A stretch of DNA of 64,000 nt from Verrucomicrobiaceae bacterium (GCA_027491155.1 JAIXWR010000039.1:62001-126000); one strand, 5' to 3'. Counted from the first letter of the stretch, positions 44,457 to 53,881 are shown. Translations and numbers: made by a program. The notes: a model not told the origin generated them from the letters alone.

Positions 44457-47400
44457 ATGAAGAACCCAAGACTCTTCAAACCCGCCCGTTCCGGCCGCGG
44501 CTTCGCCCTGGTCATTTCCCTCACGCTGATGGTCCTGCTGACCATCCTCGCCGTCGGCCTGCTCGGCCTTTCGTCGATCTCGCTGCGAAGCGCCAGCGCC
44601 GACCTGCTGATCCAGGAGGCCCGGCAGAACGCACGGATGGCCCTGATGCTCGCCATCGGGGAGCTCCAGGCCACGGCCGGGCCCGACCAGCGGATCACCG
44701 CCACCGCCGGCACGCTCGATGATAAGAGCCCGCGCCCCCATTTGACCGGGGCCTGGGAGGGATGGAAATGGGACGGCACCGGCAGCGCGCCGGACTTCGA
44801 CGGGGAGAAGTCGAAGCGCTTCGTCCGCTGGCTCGCCTCGTCGCGCGAGGACGGCGAGGAGCGCTCGCCGGACTTCGCCTCAGCCGCGCCCGGCGGCACG
44901 GCGGTGAGCCTGGTGAGCGGGGAGCTCAACCCGGCCGACGAGGTGCAGGCCAGCCGCGTGGCGATCGGCGGCGGCCGCAGCGGCGGCGAGCAGGGCTTCG
45001 CCTGGGCGGTGTTCGATGAATCGATGAAGCTGCCGATGGCGCTGCCGGAGCCCGCGGGCGACACGCCCGGCAAGCTGCTTTCCCGCGCCGCCGCCGCCCC
45101 CTTGCCCGGCTACGCCGCGGCGACCGGACGCAAATGGGAGGCACTCGCCGCGATGAAGGACGAGCGGATGAAGCTGCTCACCCCGGGGCAGTCGGCACTT
45201 CCCGGCCTGCAGGCCGCCGACCGCGGGTTCCACGACGTGACCGGCGGCAGCGCCGGCATCGCCGTCGATGTCAGCCGCGGCGGACTGGCAACGGACCTCT
45301 CGCGCGCTTTCGACACCCCGGGTAAGCTGCCCGACGAATACGCGTCGCGCTTCCTCTACTCCGGGACCAACGCGCCGCTCGTTCCGCCGCCCGCCCGTTT
45401 CAGCGGCGCGAATCCCTTCCCCTCGCCCGACCCCTCGTGGCGGCTGCTCCAATCGCACTACCGGATGTTCGACAGCATGACCGGCGGCAGCGCCCCGTCC
45501 CTGGCCAACTCCCGGTCCCCCCGCCCCGCCGCCGGCACCACGGCGAACGCGGCGCTCAACCACCCCTTCTTCCACAGCCAGCAGATCCTGCCCGTCATCG
45601 CCAAGGCCCAGTTCGTCTTCAGCCTGAGCTTCGGCTGGCACGCCTCCCTCGACCAGTCCGCGGCCGCCAACAACAGCAGCCTCCCCGAGGGCCAGAAGGA
45701 CCAATACGTCACATGGCTGGTCATCGATCCGGTGATCACCCTGTGGAACCCCTACAACGTCACCATGCGCTTCGGCGGCGGCCGGATCGATCTCTACCGG
45801 GTGCCCCTTGCCTTCCGCCTCTACAAGAACGGCCAGCTCATCAATGCCGAATACACCCATCTCGCGAACACCTTCGTGACCGGCGACATGGGCAGCCGGA
45901 ACGACACCTACTACCGCCTCAACCTGCTGCCGGAGCAGGGCAAGTCCGAGATCACCCTGGCTCCGGGCGAACACGTCGTCCTCACGGCCAGCAACCACGT
46001 CAAGCACTACGGCCATGAATACCAGCGGGTCGGTCTCGACCTGCGCCCCGGCTTCAGCCCGCCCGCCGGCAATGCCAGCACCGCCACCGTGGGCGGCACC
46101 TCGACCCTCAACGTCTGCGTTTCCTCCACTGGCGCGGCATCGGGCCGCGACTACGGCCGCGCGGTGCGCACCATCGCGGTGAAGGCGGACGACCAGATCC
46201 AGATCGAGGTCAAGCCGCTGCGCGCGAAGATCGACAAGCCGGCGGAAACCGGCGGCAAGGAGATCTCCGGCCTGATGAAATACTACGTCGGCCCGCCCTC
46301 CTCGCCCCAACTGGTCGGCGGAATCGAGTTCGACTACGGCGACCAGGAAGGCGCCCACCTCGAGCAGTTCGAGAAGGAGGACCTTCCTTCGTTGATCGTC
46401 GCCCCCGACATCCCGCGCGGCGTCAAGGCGGACGACTACCAGGGCACGAAGCCGCCCGTGGTGGTCCGCTTCAAGGAGCCCTTCCTGATTTCGACCTTCC
46501 AGCTCAAGAGCGAGCGCGACTCGAAGTTCGCGAGCCGCGGCTGGATCCACAACTCGCCGGTCAATCCCTATGCCTCCGCCGGACTCGACCAGATCGAGCC
46601 GTGGGCCCAGCACCAGACCGAGTTGAAATGGGAGGTGATGACCGACTGGCCGCCGTCCAGCCCCACCATCGAGATCAGCAACACCGGCAACCGAGGCTAC
46701 GGCGGGCCCGGTGTTTACGCGCAGTCCGGACTCGAGTTCGCCGTCCACAGCTCGCTGCCACTCGCCCCCGCGCTCTCGCTGCCCCAGTTGCGCCACGCCC
46801 CGCTCAATACCGGCGGCCAATTGCCGCTGGTCTCGCAAGTCGTCGCCAACTCGTTCCAACCGCCGCTGATGAATGCCGACAGCGTGCGCAGCCAGGCCGG
46901 AAACCGCACGCTGCTCGATCACTCCTGGCTCGCGAACACGGCCCTTTTCGACGGCCACTTCTTGTCCGGCCTCGCCACCCCGGCGGGCCCGCTGGCCGAT
47001 GACAACCAGGACCTCGAGTCGCGACTCACCGCCTTCCTCGATCAAGGCGCGCCCCTGCCCAATGCCCGCTTCATCGCCCATCCCGGCGGCAGTTCCACCG
47101 GGGAAATCGTCGATCGCCTGACCGCCCCGGACGGCCACCGCAAGTCCGCCGCGCACCTGCTGATCGACTCGCCTTTCAACGTGAACTGCACCCGCGTCGA
47201 TGTCTGGGAAGCCCTGCTTGCCAGCACCTTCGGCAGCGCTGTCCCGCTGCGGGAAACCGCCGGCATCCGCGCCGCCGGCGGCGACGGCGTGCCCGCGACC
47301 CGGCACCTGCCCGCCACCGGGCCCGACCACGAATCCCAGGCGGATCCCCTGTCCCGCGACCGCGCGAAATGGAACGGCTACCGTCGCCTCTCACCGGATC

Positions 47401-47885
47401 AGGTCCGCAAGCTCGCCGAGCAACTCGTGCTTGAGGTGCGCGAGCGCGGCCCCTTCCTTTCCCTCGCCGAGTTCGTCAACCGCCGGCCCGGCGGCGGCGA
47501 TGCCGCGCGCTCCGGCGCCCTCCAGTCCGCCCTCGAGAAGGCCGGCATCAACGAGGCCCTGCTCGATCCCGCGTTCAACCTTGCCGGCGGCGGCAACACC
47601 GCGGACGGCGCGCCCGGCATCCTCACCCAGGCCGACCTGCTGACACCGCTCGCCCCCGTCCTGACCGCGCGCGGCGACACCTTCCGCATCCGCGCCTACG
47701 GCGAAGCCGGCACCCCCGGCGGCACCAAGGTCCGCGCCTGGTGCGAGGCGGTGGTCCAGCGGGTGCCCGAATACCTCGACCCGTCCGATGAAGCCTGGGA
47801 ATCGCCCGGACTTCCCGTGAACCAGCGCTTCGGCCGTCGCTTCGTCGAAGTCGCCTTCCGCTGGCTGTCTCCCTCGGAAATCTGA
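44457..47885 (+). CDS. Verru_Chthon cassette protein A-like pilin-type surface protein
   Basis: A 1142-residue protein with a type IV pilin-like N-terminus: after GRGFALVISLTLMVLLT one hydrophobic helix (about 17-40) runs into SSISLRSASADLLIQEARQN and ARMALMLAIGELQATAGPDQ, the signature of Verru_Chthon cassette protein A. The canonical Glu5 of major pilins is absent. The long C-terminal part contains beta-rich segments and conserved blocks such as WLVIDPVITLWNPYNVTM, TLAPGEHVVLTASNHVK, VDVWEALLASTFGSAVP and RGPFLSLAEFVNRRPGG. In the family the gene usually sits with pilin-like B, C and D genes; here it is instead followed by two paralogous exported proteins and three sulfatases at spacings of 0-35 bases or overlaps. 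Probable pseudopilin or surface filament. Confidence 0.85.
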   Translation: MKNPRLFKPARSGRGFALVISLTLMVLLTILAVGLLGLSSISLRSASADLLIQEARQNARMALMLAIGELQATAGPDQRITATAGTLDDKSPRPHLTGAWEGWKWDGTGSAPDFDGEKSKRFVRWLASSREDGEERSPDFASAAPGGTAVSLVSGELNPADEVQASRVAIGGGRSGGEQGFAWAVFDESMKLPMALPEPAGDTPGKLLSRAAAAPLPGYAAATGRKWEALAAMKDERMKLLTPGQSALPGLQAADRGFHDVTGGSAGIAVDVSRGGLATDLSRAFDTPGKLPDEYASRFLYSGTNAPLVPPPARFSGANPFPSPDPSWRLLQSHYRMFDSMTGGSAPSLANSRSPRPAAGTTANAALNHPFFHSQQILPVIAKAQFVFSLSFGWHASLDQSAAANNSSLPEGQKDQYVTWLVIDPVITLWNPYNVTMRFGGGRIDLYRVPLAFRLYKNGQLINAEYTHLANTFVTGDMGSRNDTYYRLNLLPEQGKSEITLAPGEHVVLTASNHVKHYGHEYQRVGLDLRPGFSPPAGNASTATVGGTSTLNVCVSSTGAASGRDYGRAVRTIAVKADDQIQIEVKPLRAKIDKPAETGGKEISGLMKYYVGPPSSPQLVGGIEFDYGDQEGAHLEQFEKEDLPSLIVAPDIPRGVKADDYQGTKPPVVVRFKEPFLISTFQLKSERDSKFASRGWIHNSPVNPYASAGLDQIEPWAQHQTELKWEVMTDWPPSSPTIEISNTGNRGYGGPGVYAQSGLEFAVHSSLPLAPALSLPQLRHAPLNTGGQLPLVSQVVANSFQPPLMNADSVRSQAGNRTLLDHSWLANTALFDGHFLSGLATPAGPLADDNQDLESRLTAFLDQGAPLPNARFIAHPGGSSTGEIVDRLTAPDGHRKSAAHLLIDSPFNVNCTRVDVWEALLASTFGSAVPLRETAGIRAAGGDGVPATRHLPATGPDHESQADPLSRDRAKWNGYRRLSPDQVRKLAEQLVLEVRERGPFLSLAEFVNRRPGGGDAARSGALQSALEKAGINEALLDPAFNLAGGGNTADGAPGILTQADLLTPLAPVLTARGDTFRIRAYGEAGTPGGTKVRAWCEAVVQRVPEYLDPSDEAWESPGLPVNQRFGRRFVEVAFRWLSPSEI

Positions 47886-47901
47886 ACCGCCTTCGCCCGC
47901 C

Positions 47902-48636
47902 ATGCTCCGCCTTCTTTCCCTCTTCTCGCTGTTTCTCGCACCGCTCCTGCCGGCACAGGATCCCGCGGCGAAAGTCTCCGTTTCGTTCTACGCCTTCGCC
48001 TACCTGAAAGGGCACGAATCGGTCCAGGTGCCCACCGCCGCCGGGAACTTCACCACGGTCCGCCTCTCGACCGCGAACATCGTCGGCCCGGTCGAATGCA
48101 CCGTCCGCGACGGCCGCATCGCCCTCCTTGCCGCGAAGGCGGCGGCGGACCCGGCCGGCGCGGCCCCGCCGGAAATCGCCAGCATCAAGATGCCCGCGGG
48201 CCTCCGCCGGGCGGTCGTGATCCTTTTCCCGCCCGCCGCCGGCAAGACCGAGGAATACCGGACGCTGGTCCTCAACCACGACGCCACCGACTTCCCCCTC
48301 GGGATCTACCGGCTGGTCAACCTCGCCAACAAGCCGGTCCGCGGCGCGGTCGGCCGCGAGATCGTGCAGGCCAAACCCGGCGGCATCGCCGACCTGAAGC
48401 TCACCGGCACGCCGGGCACCGTGGTGCCGGTCCGCTTCGAGTTCCAGGAAGAGGACCGCTGGAACCTGCTCACGGAAACCCGCGCGGCCATCCGCCAGGA
48501 CCGCCGCTGGCTGATGTTCATCTTCGAGGACCCCGCGACCGGCCGGATGAACATCCGCAGCATCCCCGACCGCACGGCACCTGCCAAACCCGAGACTCCC
48601 GCCGCCCCCGCAACCCCGCCCGCACCGAACCCATGA
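47902..48636 (+). CDS. Exported protein, tandem paralogue 1
   Basis: A 244-residue protein with a signal peptide (MLRLLSLFSLFLAPLLPA) and a beta-rich mature part. It shares VSFYAFAYLKGHESVQVP and VRLSTANIVGPVE with corresponding segments of the next gene (LSLFCFDYATGLKSVQVK, VKLSTANVVDAGE), so the two are diverged tandem duplicates. It ends in a Pro/Ala-rich tail. No established family. It starts 16 bases after the Verru_Chthon A stop and overlaps its paralogue by four bases (ATGA). Proposed role: accessory or minor surface subunit of the pilin-like protein; inferred from position only. Confidence 0.7.
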   Translation: MLRLLSLFSLFLAPLLPAQDPAAKVSVSFYAFAYLKGHESVQVPTAAGNFTTVRLSTANIVGPVECTVRDGRIALLAAKAAADPAGAAPPEIASIKMPAGLRRAVVILFPPAAGKTEEYRTLVLNHDATDFPLGIYRLVNLANKPVRGAVGREIVQAKPGGIADLKLTGTPGTVVPVRFEFQEEDRWNLLTETRAAIRQDRRWLMFIFEDPATGRMNIRSIPDRTAPAKPETPAAPATPPAPNP

Positions 48637-49370
48637 ACGCCCGACCCGGACTCCAGGCGATCCGATTTCCCCGGATCCTCCGCCGAACGCTCGCGTTGCC
48701 GCTCGTCGCGCTGGCACTCCTCGGCAACGCCCGCTCGCAAGACGGCTCCCCGTCACCCGCGAAGGTGCCGCTTTCCCTCTTCTGCTTCGACTACGCGACC
48801 GGCCTCAAATCGGTTCAGGTGAAGCGCACTCCGTCACAACTCGCCGAAGTGAAGCTTTCCACCGCGAACGTCGTGGATGCCGGCGAAGTCGCGACCGAAG
48901 GCGGCAAGCTGCTCCTCTACGGTTTCCCGGAGAACACCGCGGAAGCTCCCGTCGTCGCGAGTTCATCCCTTGGCGATCTGCGGCAACCGCTGATGATCCT
49001 CGCCCCCGCCGGCGAGCAGACCGGACCGGCATACCGCAGCCACCTCATCGACCGCGATCCGGCGAAATTCCCGCCGGGCTCCTGCCTCTTTGCGAACCTG
49101 ACCCCGCATCCCGTCCGGATCATGCTCGGGGAACAGAAGCTGGAGATCGCCGCCGGAGCCGATCTCGTCGCCAAGCCCGCCGCGGCCGCGGGCGAGGTCA
49201 TCGCGGTGACCGTGGAATGCCAGGTGGACGGCCACTGGCAACCGGTGTCGAGCTCCCGCCTCGCCCAGCGCGACGACCGCCGCTCGCTCGTCACGCTGCA
49301 TCTCGCCGCGCGCACCGGGCGGGTCATGATGAAGAGCATCCCCTTGCGCGAAGCGGGCAACACTCCCTGA
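48633..49370 (+). CDS. Exported protein, tandem paralogue 2
   Basis: A 245-residue exported protein, a diverged duplicate of the previous gene. The N-terminus MNARPGLQAIRFPRILRRTL is a long basic n-region before a hydrophobic stretch (LALPLVALALLGNARS). Shared blocks with the paralogue include KSVQVK, LSTANVVDAG, RRSLVTLHLAARTGRVMMKS (compare RRWLMFIFEDPATGRMNIRS) and IPLRE (compare IPDRT). The start overlaps the preceding stop in an ATGA arrangement, and the stop is immediately followed by the start of the first sulfatase gene (49371). The tight coupling argues for a common role. Confidence 0.7.
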   Translation: MNARPGLQAIRFPRILRRTLALPLVALALLGNARSQDGSPSPAKVPLSLFCFDYATGLKSVQVKRTPSQLAEVKLSTANVVDAGEVATEGGKLLLYGFPENTAEAPVVASSSLGDLRQPLMILAPAGEQTGPAYRSHLIDRDPAKFPPGSCLFANLTPHPVRIMLGEQKLEIAAGADLVAKPAAAAGEVIAVTVECQVDGHWQPVSSSRLAQRDDRRSLVTLHLAARTGRVMMKSIPLREAGNTP

Positions 49371-50900
49371 ATGCGCGCGGCCATGACCCTTCCCCCGCTC
49401 CATCGCATCCCGCGGCTGCTCGCTTTCGTCCTGATCCCCGCCCTCGCCCCGGTCCGGGCCGCCGACTCCCCGCCGAACATCGTCCTGATGGTCGCCGACG
49501 ACCTCGGCTACGGCGACCTCGGCTGCCAGGGTGCCACCAAGATCGCCACCCCGCGGATCGATTCGCTGGCCCGCGACGGCGCGCGCTTCACCGACGCCCA
49601 TTCCTACAGCGGGATCTGCATGCCTTCGCGCTACAGCATTCTAACAGGAAGATACGCCTTCCGCCACCGGCGTTCGATGGAATACGCCTGCCATTTCGAC
49701 GAAGGCCAGGTCCTGCTGCCGGAGTTGCTCCGGTCCGCCGGCTACCGGACCGCCGCGATCGGCAAGTGGCACAACGGCTTCGGCACCGCGGCGCAAGTCG
49801 ACTGGAACGCCCCCCTCAAGCCCGGCCCGCTGGAGTCCGGCTTCGAATCCTTCTTCGGCACCCCGCGCACCCACTCGGAACCGCCGCTCGTCTTCATGCG
49901 GGACCACCGCATCCTCGGCTGGGAGGAAAGCGATCCCATCTCGGTCGACCGCTCGCCCGGCACCGGCGCGCACGGCAAGCAGATCGGCGGGAAAAAGGCG
50001 ATGGAACTCCGCCCCGACGACCGGATCGACCTGATGCTGGCGGACGAAGCCTCGCAATTCATCGGCAGCCAGACCGCCGGCAAGCCCTTCTTCCTCTACC
50101 TGGCCTGGGTGTCGCCGCACAACCCGATCCGCCCCTCCGCCGCGTTCCAGGGCAAGAGCGGTGCCGGCCGCTACGGCGATTTCATCCAGCAGCTCGACCA
50201 CTCCGTCGGACGGGTGCTCGACGCGCTCGAGAAGCACGGCCACGCCGGCAACACGCTGGTCCTTTTCACCAGCGACAACGGCGGCCGCTACGAGAAGGCC
50301 TCCTTGAATGCCGGCCACCGCACCAACGGCGAACTGCTCGGCCAGAAGACCGACGCCTGGGAAGGCGGCCACCGCGTCCCCTTCCTCGCCCGCTGGCCCG
50401 GCAGGATCCCGGCCGGCAGCCTGCGCAAGGAACTCTTCCACCAGGTGGACCTCATGGCGACCCTCGCGGAGGCCGCCTCGGCAAAACTGCCCGCGGGAGC
50501 CTCGCCCGACGGACGTTCGGAACTGCCCGCCTTCCTCGCCCCCTCCACCGCGCCGCCCATCCGCACCGAAGCCATCTTCCACGGCACCCGCAGCCTCGCC
50601 CTCCGCCAGGGCTCCTGGCTCTACCTCCCGGTGCAGGGCTCGGGCGGCAAGACCGTCCCCGAACCCGCCAAACCCTGGGCCATTCCCTACCGTGCCATGG
50701 GAACCTCTAACAGCGACGTCGATGAGAGCGGTGCCATCAAGGAGGGCGCGCCGAAGGAGCAGCTCTACGATCTCGCGAACGACCTCACCCAGACCCGCAA
50801 CCTCGCCGCCGGCGAACCGGACAAGCTGAACGCCATGCGCGAGCGTTTCAAAGCGCTGACCCGCACCGGCAAGGCCGCGGCAAAGACCAAGGCGGAATGA
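49371..50900 (+). CDS. Exported sulfatase (Cys-type) 1
   Basis: A 509-residue S1-type sulfatase. A signal peptide (about residues 8-31, PALAPVRAADS) precedes NIVLMVADDLGYGDLGCQGA with the first metal Asp pair. The formylglycine motif is CMPSR (Cys83, canonical Cys-x-Pro-Ser-Arg), followed by SILTGRY. Further metal and substrate residues lie in AAIGKWHNG, YLAWVSPHNPIRPS and FTSDNGGRYEKAS. The Cys needs anaerobic-SME or FGE maturation; neither gene is here. Two CTAACAG words occur: one (49641-49647) in the SILTG codons just after the formylglycine site, the other at 50707-50713. It lies directly after the paralogue pair, within one operon. A second ATG at 49383 is an alternative start. Confidence 0.88.
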   Translation: MRAAMTLPPLHRIPRLLAFVLIPALAPVRAADSPPNIVLMVADDLGYGDLGCQGATKIATPRIDSLARDGARFTDAHSYSGICMPSRYSILTGRYAFRHRRSMEYACHFDEGQVLLPELLRSAGYRTAAIGKWHNGFGTAAQVDWNAPLKPGPLESGFESFFGTPRTHSEPPLVFMRDHRILGWEESDPISVDRSPGTGAHGKQIGGKKAMELRPDDRIDLMLADEASQFIGSQTAGKPFFLYLAWVSPHNPIRPSAAFQGKSGAGRYGDFIQQLDHSVGRVLDALEKHGHAGNTLVLFTSDNGGRYEKASLNAGHRTNGELLGQKTDAWEGGHRVPFLARWPGRIPAGSLRKELFHQVDLMATLAEAASAKLPAGASPDGRSELPAFLAPSTAPPIRTEAIFHGTRSLALRQGSWLYLPVQGSGGKTVPEPAKPWAIPYRAMGTSNSDVDESGAIKEGAPKEQLYDLANDLTQTRNLAAGEPDKLNAMRERFKALTRTGKAAAKTKAE

Positions 50901-50907
50901 CAAGCGG

Positions 50908-52218
50908 ATGAAGCTCGCCCTCTTCCTCACGATCTTCTTCTGCGCGGCGGCCTGCCTGCCGTCCGCCGCGGACGCGCGCGAAGGCAAGCCGAACGTCGTG
51001 CTCATCCTCGCGGACGACCTCGGCTACGGCTCGCTCGGCTGCTACGGATCGAAACAGATCGCCACGCCGCAGCTCGACCGCCTCGCGGCCTCGGGCATCC
51101 GTCTCACCGACTTCCACAGCAGCGGCCCGATGTGCACGCCCACCCGTGCCGCCTTGATGACCGGCCGTTATCCCCAGCGCTGCGCGTGGGTTCCCGATGA
51201 AGAACTCTCGCCCGCCTTCCGGGAACAACGCCGCCGGAATCCCGCCCAACGCTGGGCCTGGGGCATCGCGCTCGCCGAGCAAACCCTCGCCGAATCCCTC
51301 CGCGATGCCGGCTACCGCACCGCCCTGTTGGGAAAGTGGCACCTCGGGTACGACACCCGCTTTCATCCCATGAACCAGGGCTTCGACGAGTTCCGCGGCT
51401 TCACGGGCGGGGCGGTCGATTACCACACGCATGTCGCAACGCACGGCCTGAAGGAACTCGACTGGTGGGACGGCAGGGAAATCCGCAACGAGCCCGGATA
51501 CACCACCGACCTGCTCACCCGGCACGCCGTCGATTTCATCGCCCGCCACAAGGACAAGCCCTTCTTCCTCTACCTCGCCCACGCCGCGCCGCACGATCCC
51601 TGGCAAGGCCGCGATCCGGCGGCGAAGAAGACTCCCGCGGAGACTTACCGGGAGATGATCGGGGTGCTCGACGAATCGGTCGGCAAGGTCGCCGCCGCCC
51701 TGCGCGAGCACGGCCTCGAAAAGAACACGCTGCTGGTCTTCTGCTCCGACAACGGCGCCGCCCCGCCCGGCGGGATCGCCGCGAACGGAAGGCTCAAAGG
51801 CCGGAAAGGCAGCCTGCACGAAGGCGGCCACCGGGTTCCCTTCATCGCGTCGTGGCCGGGCGTCATCCCCGCCGGATCGACCAGTGGCGCAACCGCGATG
51901 ACCATGGACCTCTTCCCCACCTTCGCAAAGCTCGCCGGTGCCGGGCCCGCGAGCCGCCTCGACGGCATCGACCTCATGCCGGTCCTGAAGGGCGGAAAGC
52001 AGGAGAGCGCACGCCCGCTTCATTGGCTGTTCGGCGGGAACTGGGCCGTCCGCGAAGGGCCGTGGAAACTGATCGGCAAGGGCGACAAGGCGACCTTCCT
52101 GGTGAACCTCGACGCCGACCCCGCGGAAAAGACCAACCGCATCGGAGATCAACCCGCCATCGCCGAAAAGCTGTTAGTCCTCCACCGGCAATGGATCGGT
52201 GAAGTCGGCAAGCGCTAG
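50908..52218 (+). CDS. Exported sulfatase 2 with CTPTR site
   Basis: A 436-residue sulfatase with a signal peptide (MKLALFLTIFFCAAACLPSA). The site motif is MCTPTRAALMTGRYPQR: Cys76 with Thr instead of the canonical Ser at the fourth position. Metal and active-site surroundings are intact: VLILADDLGYGSLGCYGS, LLGKWHLGYD, YLAHAAPHDPWQ and FCSDNGAAPPG, with GSLHEGGHRVPFIASWPG near 310. Thr at this position is seen in many planctomycete and verrucomicrobial sulfatases and is usually still matured. It starts seven bases after sulfatase 1. A CTGTTAG word at 52171 gives Lys-Leu-Leu-Val near the end. Substrate unknown; probably a sulfated polysaccharide fragment. Confidence 0.88.
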   Translation: MKLALFLTIFFCAAACLPSAADAREGKPNVVLILADDLGYGSLGCYGSKQIATPQLDRLAASGIRLTDFHSSGPMCTPTRAALMTGRYPQRCAWVPDEELSPAFREQRRRNPAQRWAWGIALAEQTLAESLRDAGYRTALLGKWHLGYDTRFHPMNQGFDEFRGFTGGAVDYHTHVATHGLKELDWWDGREIRNEPGYTTDLLTRHAVDFIARHKDKPFFLYLAHAAPHDPWQGRDPAAKKTPAETYREMIGVLDESVGKVAAALREHGLEKNTLLVFCSDNGAAPPGGIAANGRLKGRKGSLHEGGHRVPFIASWPGVIPAGSTSGATAMTMDLFPTFAKLAGAGPASRLDGIDLMPVLKGGKQESARPLHWLFGGNWAVREGPWKLIGKGDKATFLVNLDADPAEKTNRIGDQPAIAEKLLVLHRQWIGEVGKR

Positions 52219-52253
52219 CCTTCCGCGCCCAAACCCGCCATCCCGCTTCCACC

Positions 52254-53561
52254 ATGAACCATCCCCGGCAGCTCATCCTGATCGCCGTGCTGACCATCCT
52301 GGCGCTTTCGTTTCACGCCCGCGCCGGTGACCCGCCCGCCAAGCCCAACATCGTCATCATCCTGGCCGATGATCTCGGGATCGAGTGCCTGAAATCCTAC
52401 GGCGGACTCTCCCACAGAACGCCCCACATCGATCTTCTCGCCCGCGAGGGCATGAGGTTCACGCACTGCTTTTCCAACCCCTACTGCTCCCCGTCGCGCG
52501 CGACGCTCCTCACCGGGCGCTACCCGTTCAAGAACGGCTTGAAGACCGTCCTGCACAGCCGCCGCCAGGAAGAAACCTATCTGCGCCCCGACCAACCCAG
52601 CTTCGCCCGCCAGCTCAAGCAAGCCGGCTACGCCACCGGCCTCGCCGGCAAGTGGCACGTCTCCCTCCTGCACAAGCACGACACCGTCCGTGCCTTCGGA
52701 TTCGACCAGTACCAGTCCTGGCAGATCTTCGACAAGGAGGGCCGCAAAACGACCCGCTACCATCAGCCCCACCTCAACCGGAACGGCACGATCATCGCCG
52801 GCGAGATCAAGGATCGCTACGGCCCCGACGTGGATGCCGAATTCCTGATCGGGTTCATGAAAGCGAGCGCGGCGAAGAAGCAGCCCTTCCTCGCCTACCT
52901 CGCCACCGTGCTGCCCCACTACCCGTGGGAACCCACCCCGGACAGCCCGGAAAAGGGCTACCGTCAGCCAAGCCCGGAGCACAAGGGCGACCCGAAGTAT
53001 TTCCCCGACATGGTCGCTTATCTCGACAAGACCGTCGGCCGCATCCTCGGCACCCTCGACGAGCTGGGCATCGCCGGGAATACGATCGTCCTCTTCCTCG
53101 CCGACAACGGGACCGACACCGGCATCGTGAACCTTTGGAGAGACGGCGTGGAAGTGCGCGGCGGCAAGGGAACCCTCACCGATCGCGGCACCCACGTCCC
53201 GCTGATCGTCCGGTGGCCCGGCCATGTGCAGGGAGGTTCGACGTGCACCGACTTGGTCGACTTCTCCGACTTCCTCCCCACCCTCTGCGAACTCGGTCAA
53301 GCGCCGCTGCCCGCCGAGGCCATCCACGGCCGCAGCTTCGTCCCGCAACTTCTCGGCAAACCCGGCAACCCGCGGGAATGGATCCACATCCAGCACGAGG
53401 GCAAGCGGCAGGTCCGCAACCGCGAATACATGCTCGACCACAAGGGCCGGCTCCAGCGGGTCGTCGCCCTCGGCGAGAAGCCGCCCGCAACAAGGGATCC
53501 CGGCAAGGAAGCCGCCGCACGCAAGTCGCTCCACGCGGTGTTCGATGACTTGGGAGACTGA
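52254..53561 (+). CDS. Exported sulfatase 3 (CSPSR)
   Basis: A 435-residue sulfatase with a signal peptide (about 1-24, AVLTILALSFHARA). Canonical motif CSPSRATLLTGRYPF with Cys78. Metal-site and substrate segments: NIVIILADDLGIECLKSYGG, AGKWHVSLLHKHD, LATVLPHYPWEPTPD and LADNGTDTGI, with GKGTLTDRGTHVPLIVRWPG near 305. It follows sulfatase 2 by 35 bases and is the last gene of the pilin-sulfatase run. The three sulfatases are diverse, so they probably act on different positions or fragments of one sulfated glycan rather than being recent duplicates. Confidence 0.88.
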   Translation: MNHPRQLILIAVLTILALSFHARAGDPPAKPNIVIILADDLGIECLKSYGGLSHRTPHIDLLAREGMRFTHCFSNPYCSPSRATLLTGRYPFKNGLKTVLHSRRQEETYLRPDQPSFARQLKQAGYATGLAGKWHVSLLHKHDTVRAFGFDQYQSWQIFDKEGRKTTRYHQPHLNRNGTIIAGEIKDRYGPDVDAEFLIGFMKASAAKKQPFLAYLATVLPHYPWEPTPDSPEKGYRQPSPEHKGDPKYFPDMVAYLDKTVGRILGTLDELGIAGNTIVLFLADNGTDTGIVNLWRDGVEVRGGKGTLTDRGTHVPLIVRWPGHVQGGSTCTDLVDFSDFLPTLCELGQAPLPAEAIHGRSFVPQLLGKPGNPREWIHIQHEGKRQVRNREYMLDHKGRLQRVVALGEKPPATRDPGKEAAARKSLHAVFDDLGD

Positions 53562-53881
53562 ACATGCCTGCGGCCCGGATTCCTCCCCCCGGCCTCCGCT
53601 TGTGGCCACCCCGGTTCGTCGCGGGACCCGGCCAACGACGGGGAATCCAGAACGAGCGGACTACCCCCCTGAGGAGCCCAGTCCCTCGCCCGGAAGTTTC
53701 TTGCGGCTCGCGATCCCGAGGCGTGGATTCACCCCTTGGTTGTTGGGAGATTTCTCTTCATGCCACCGAGAACCCAAGCGCCGACCCGAATGTCAGGGGT
53801 CCCGGCAAACGACTGACCCGTCGGTCCGGACTCCGTCCTCCGCCGTAGCCCCTTGACTTAGACCTCACATCCAGCAATCCC
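53562..53881. other. Intergenic region ahead of the first autotransporter-repeat gene
   Basis: A 320-base gap with no plausible coding region. A TTGACT word at 53853 might be a -35 box, but the spacing to the ATG at 53882 leaves little room for a -10 and leader, so it is not called. A mixed pyrimidine tract (TACCCCCCTGAGG) near 53665 is the only other notable feature. It probably separates the sulfatase operon from the repeat-protein gene. Confidence 0.45.

Noticed and set aside
53853-53881. TTGACT as a -35 promoter box before the first repeat-protein gene
   Set aside because: Too close to the ATG to leave room for a -10 box and transcription start.
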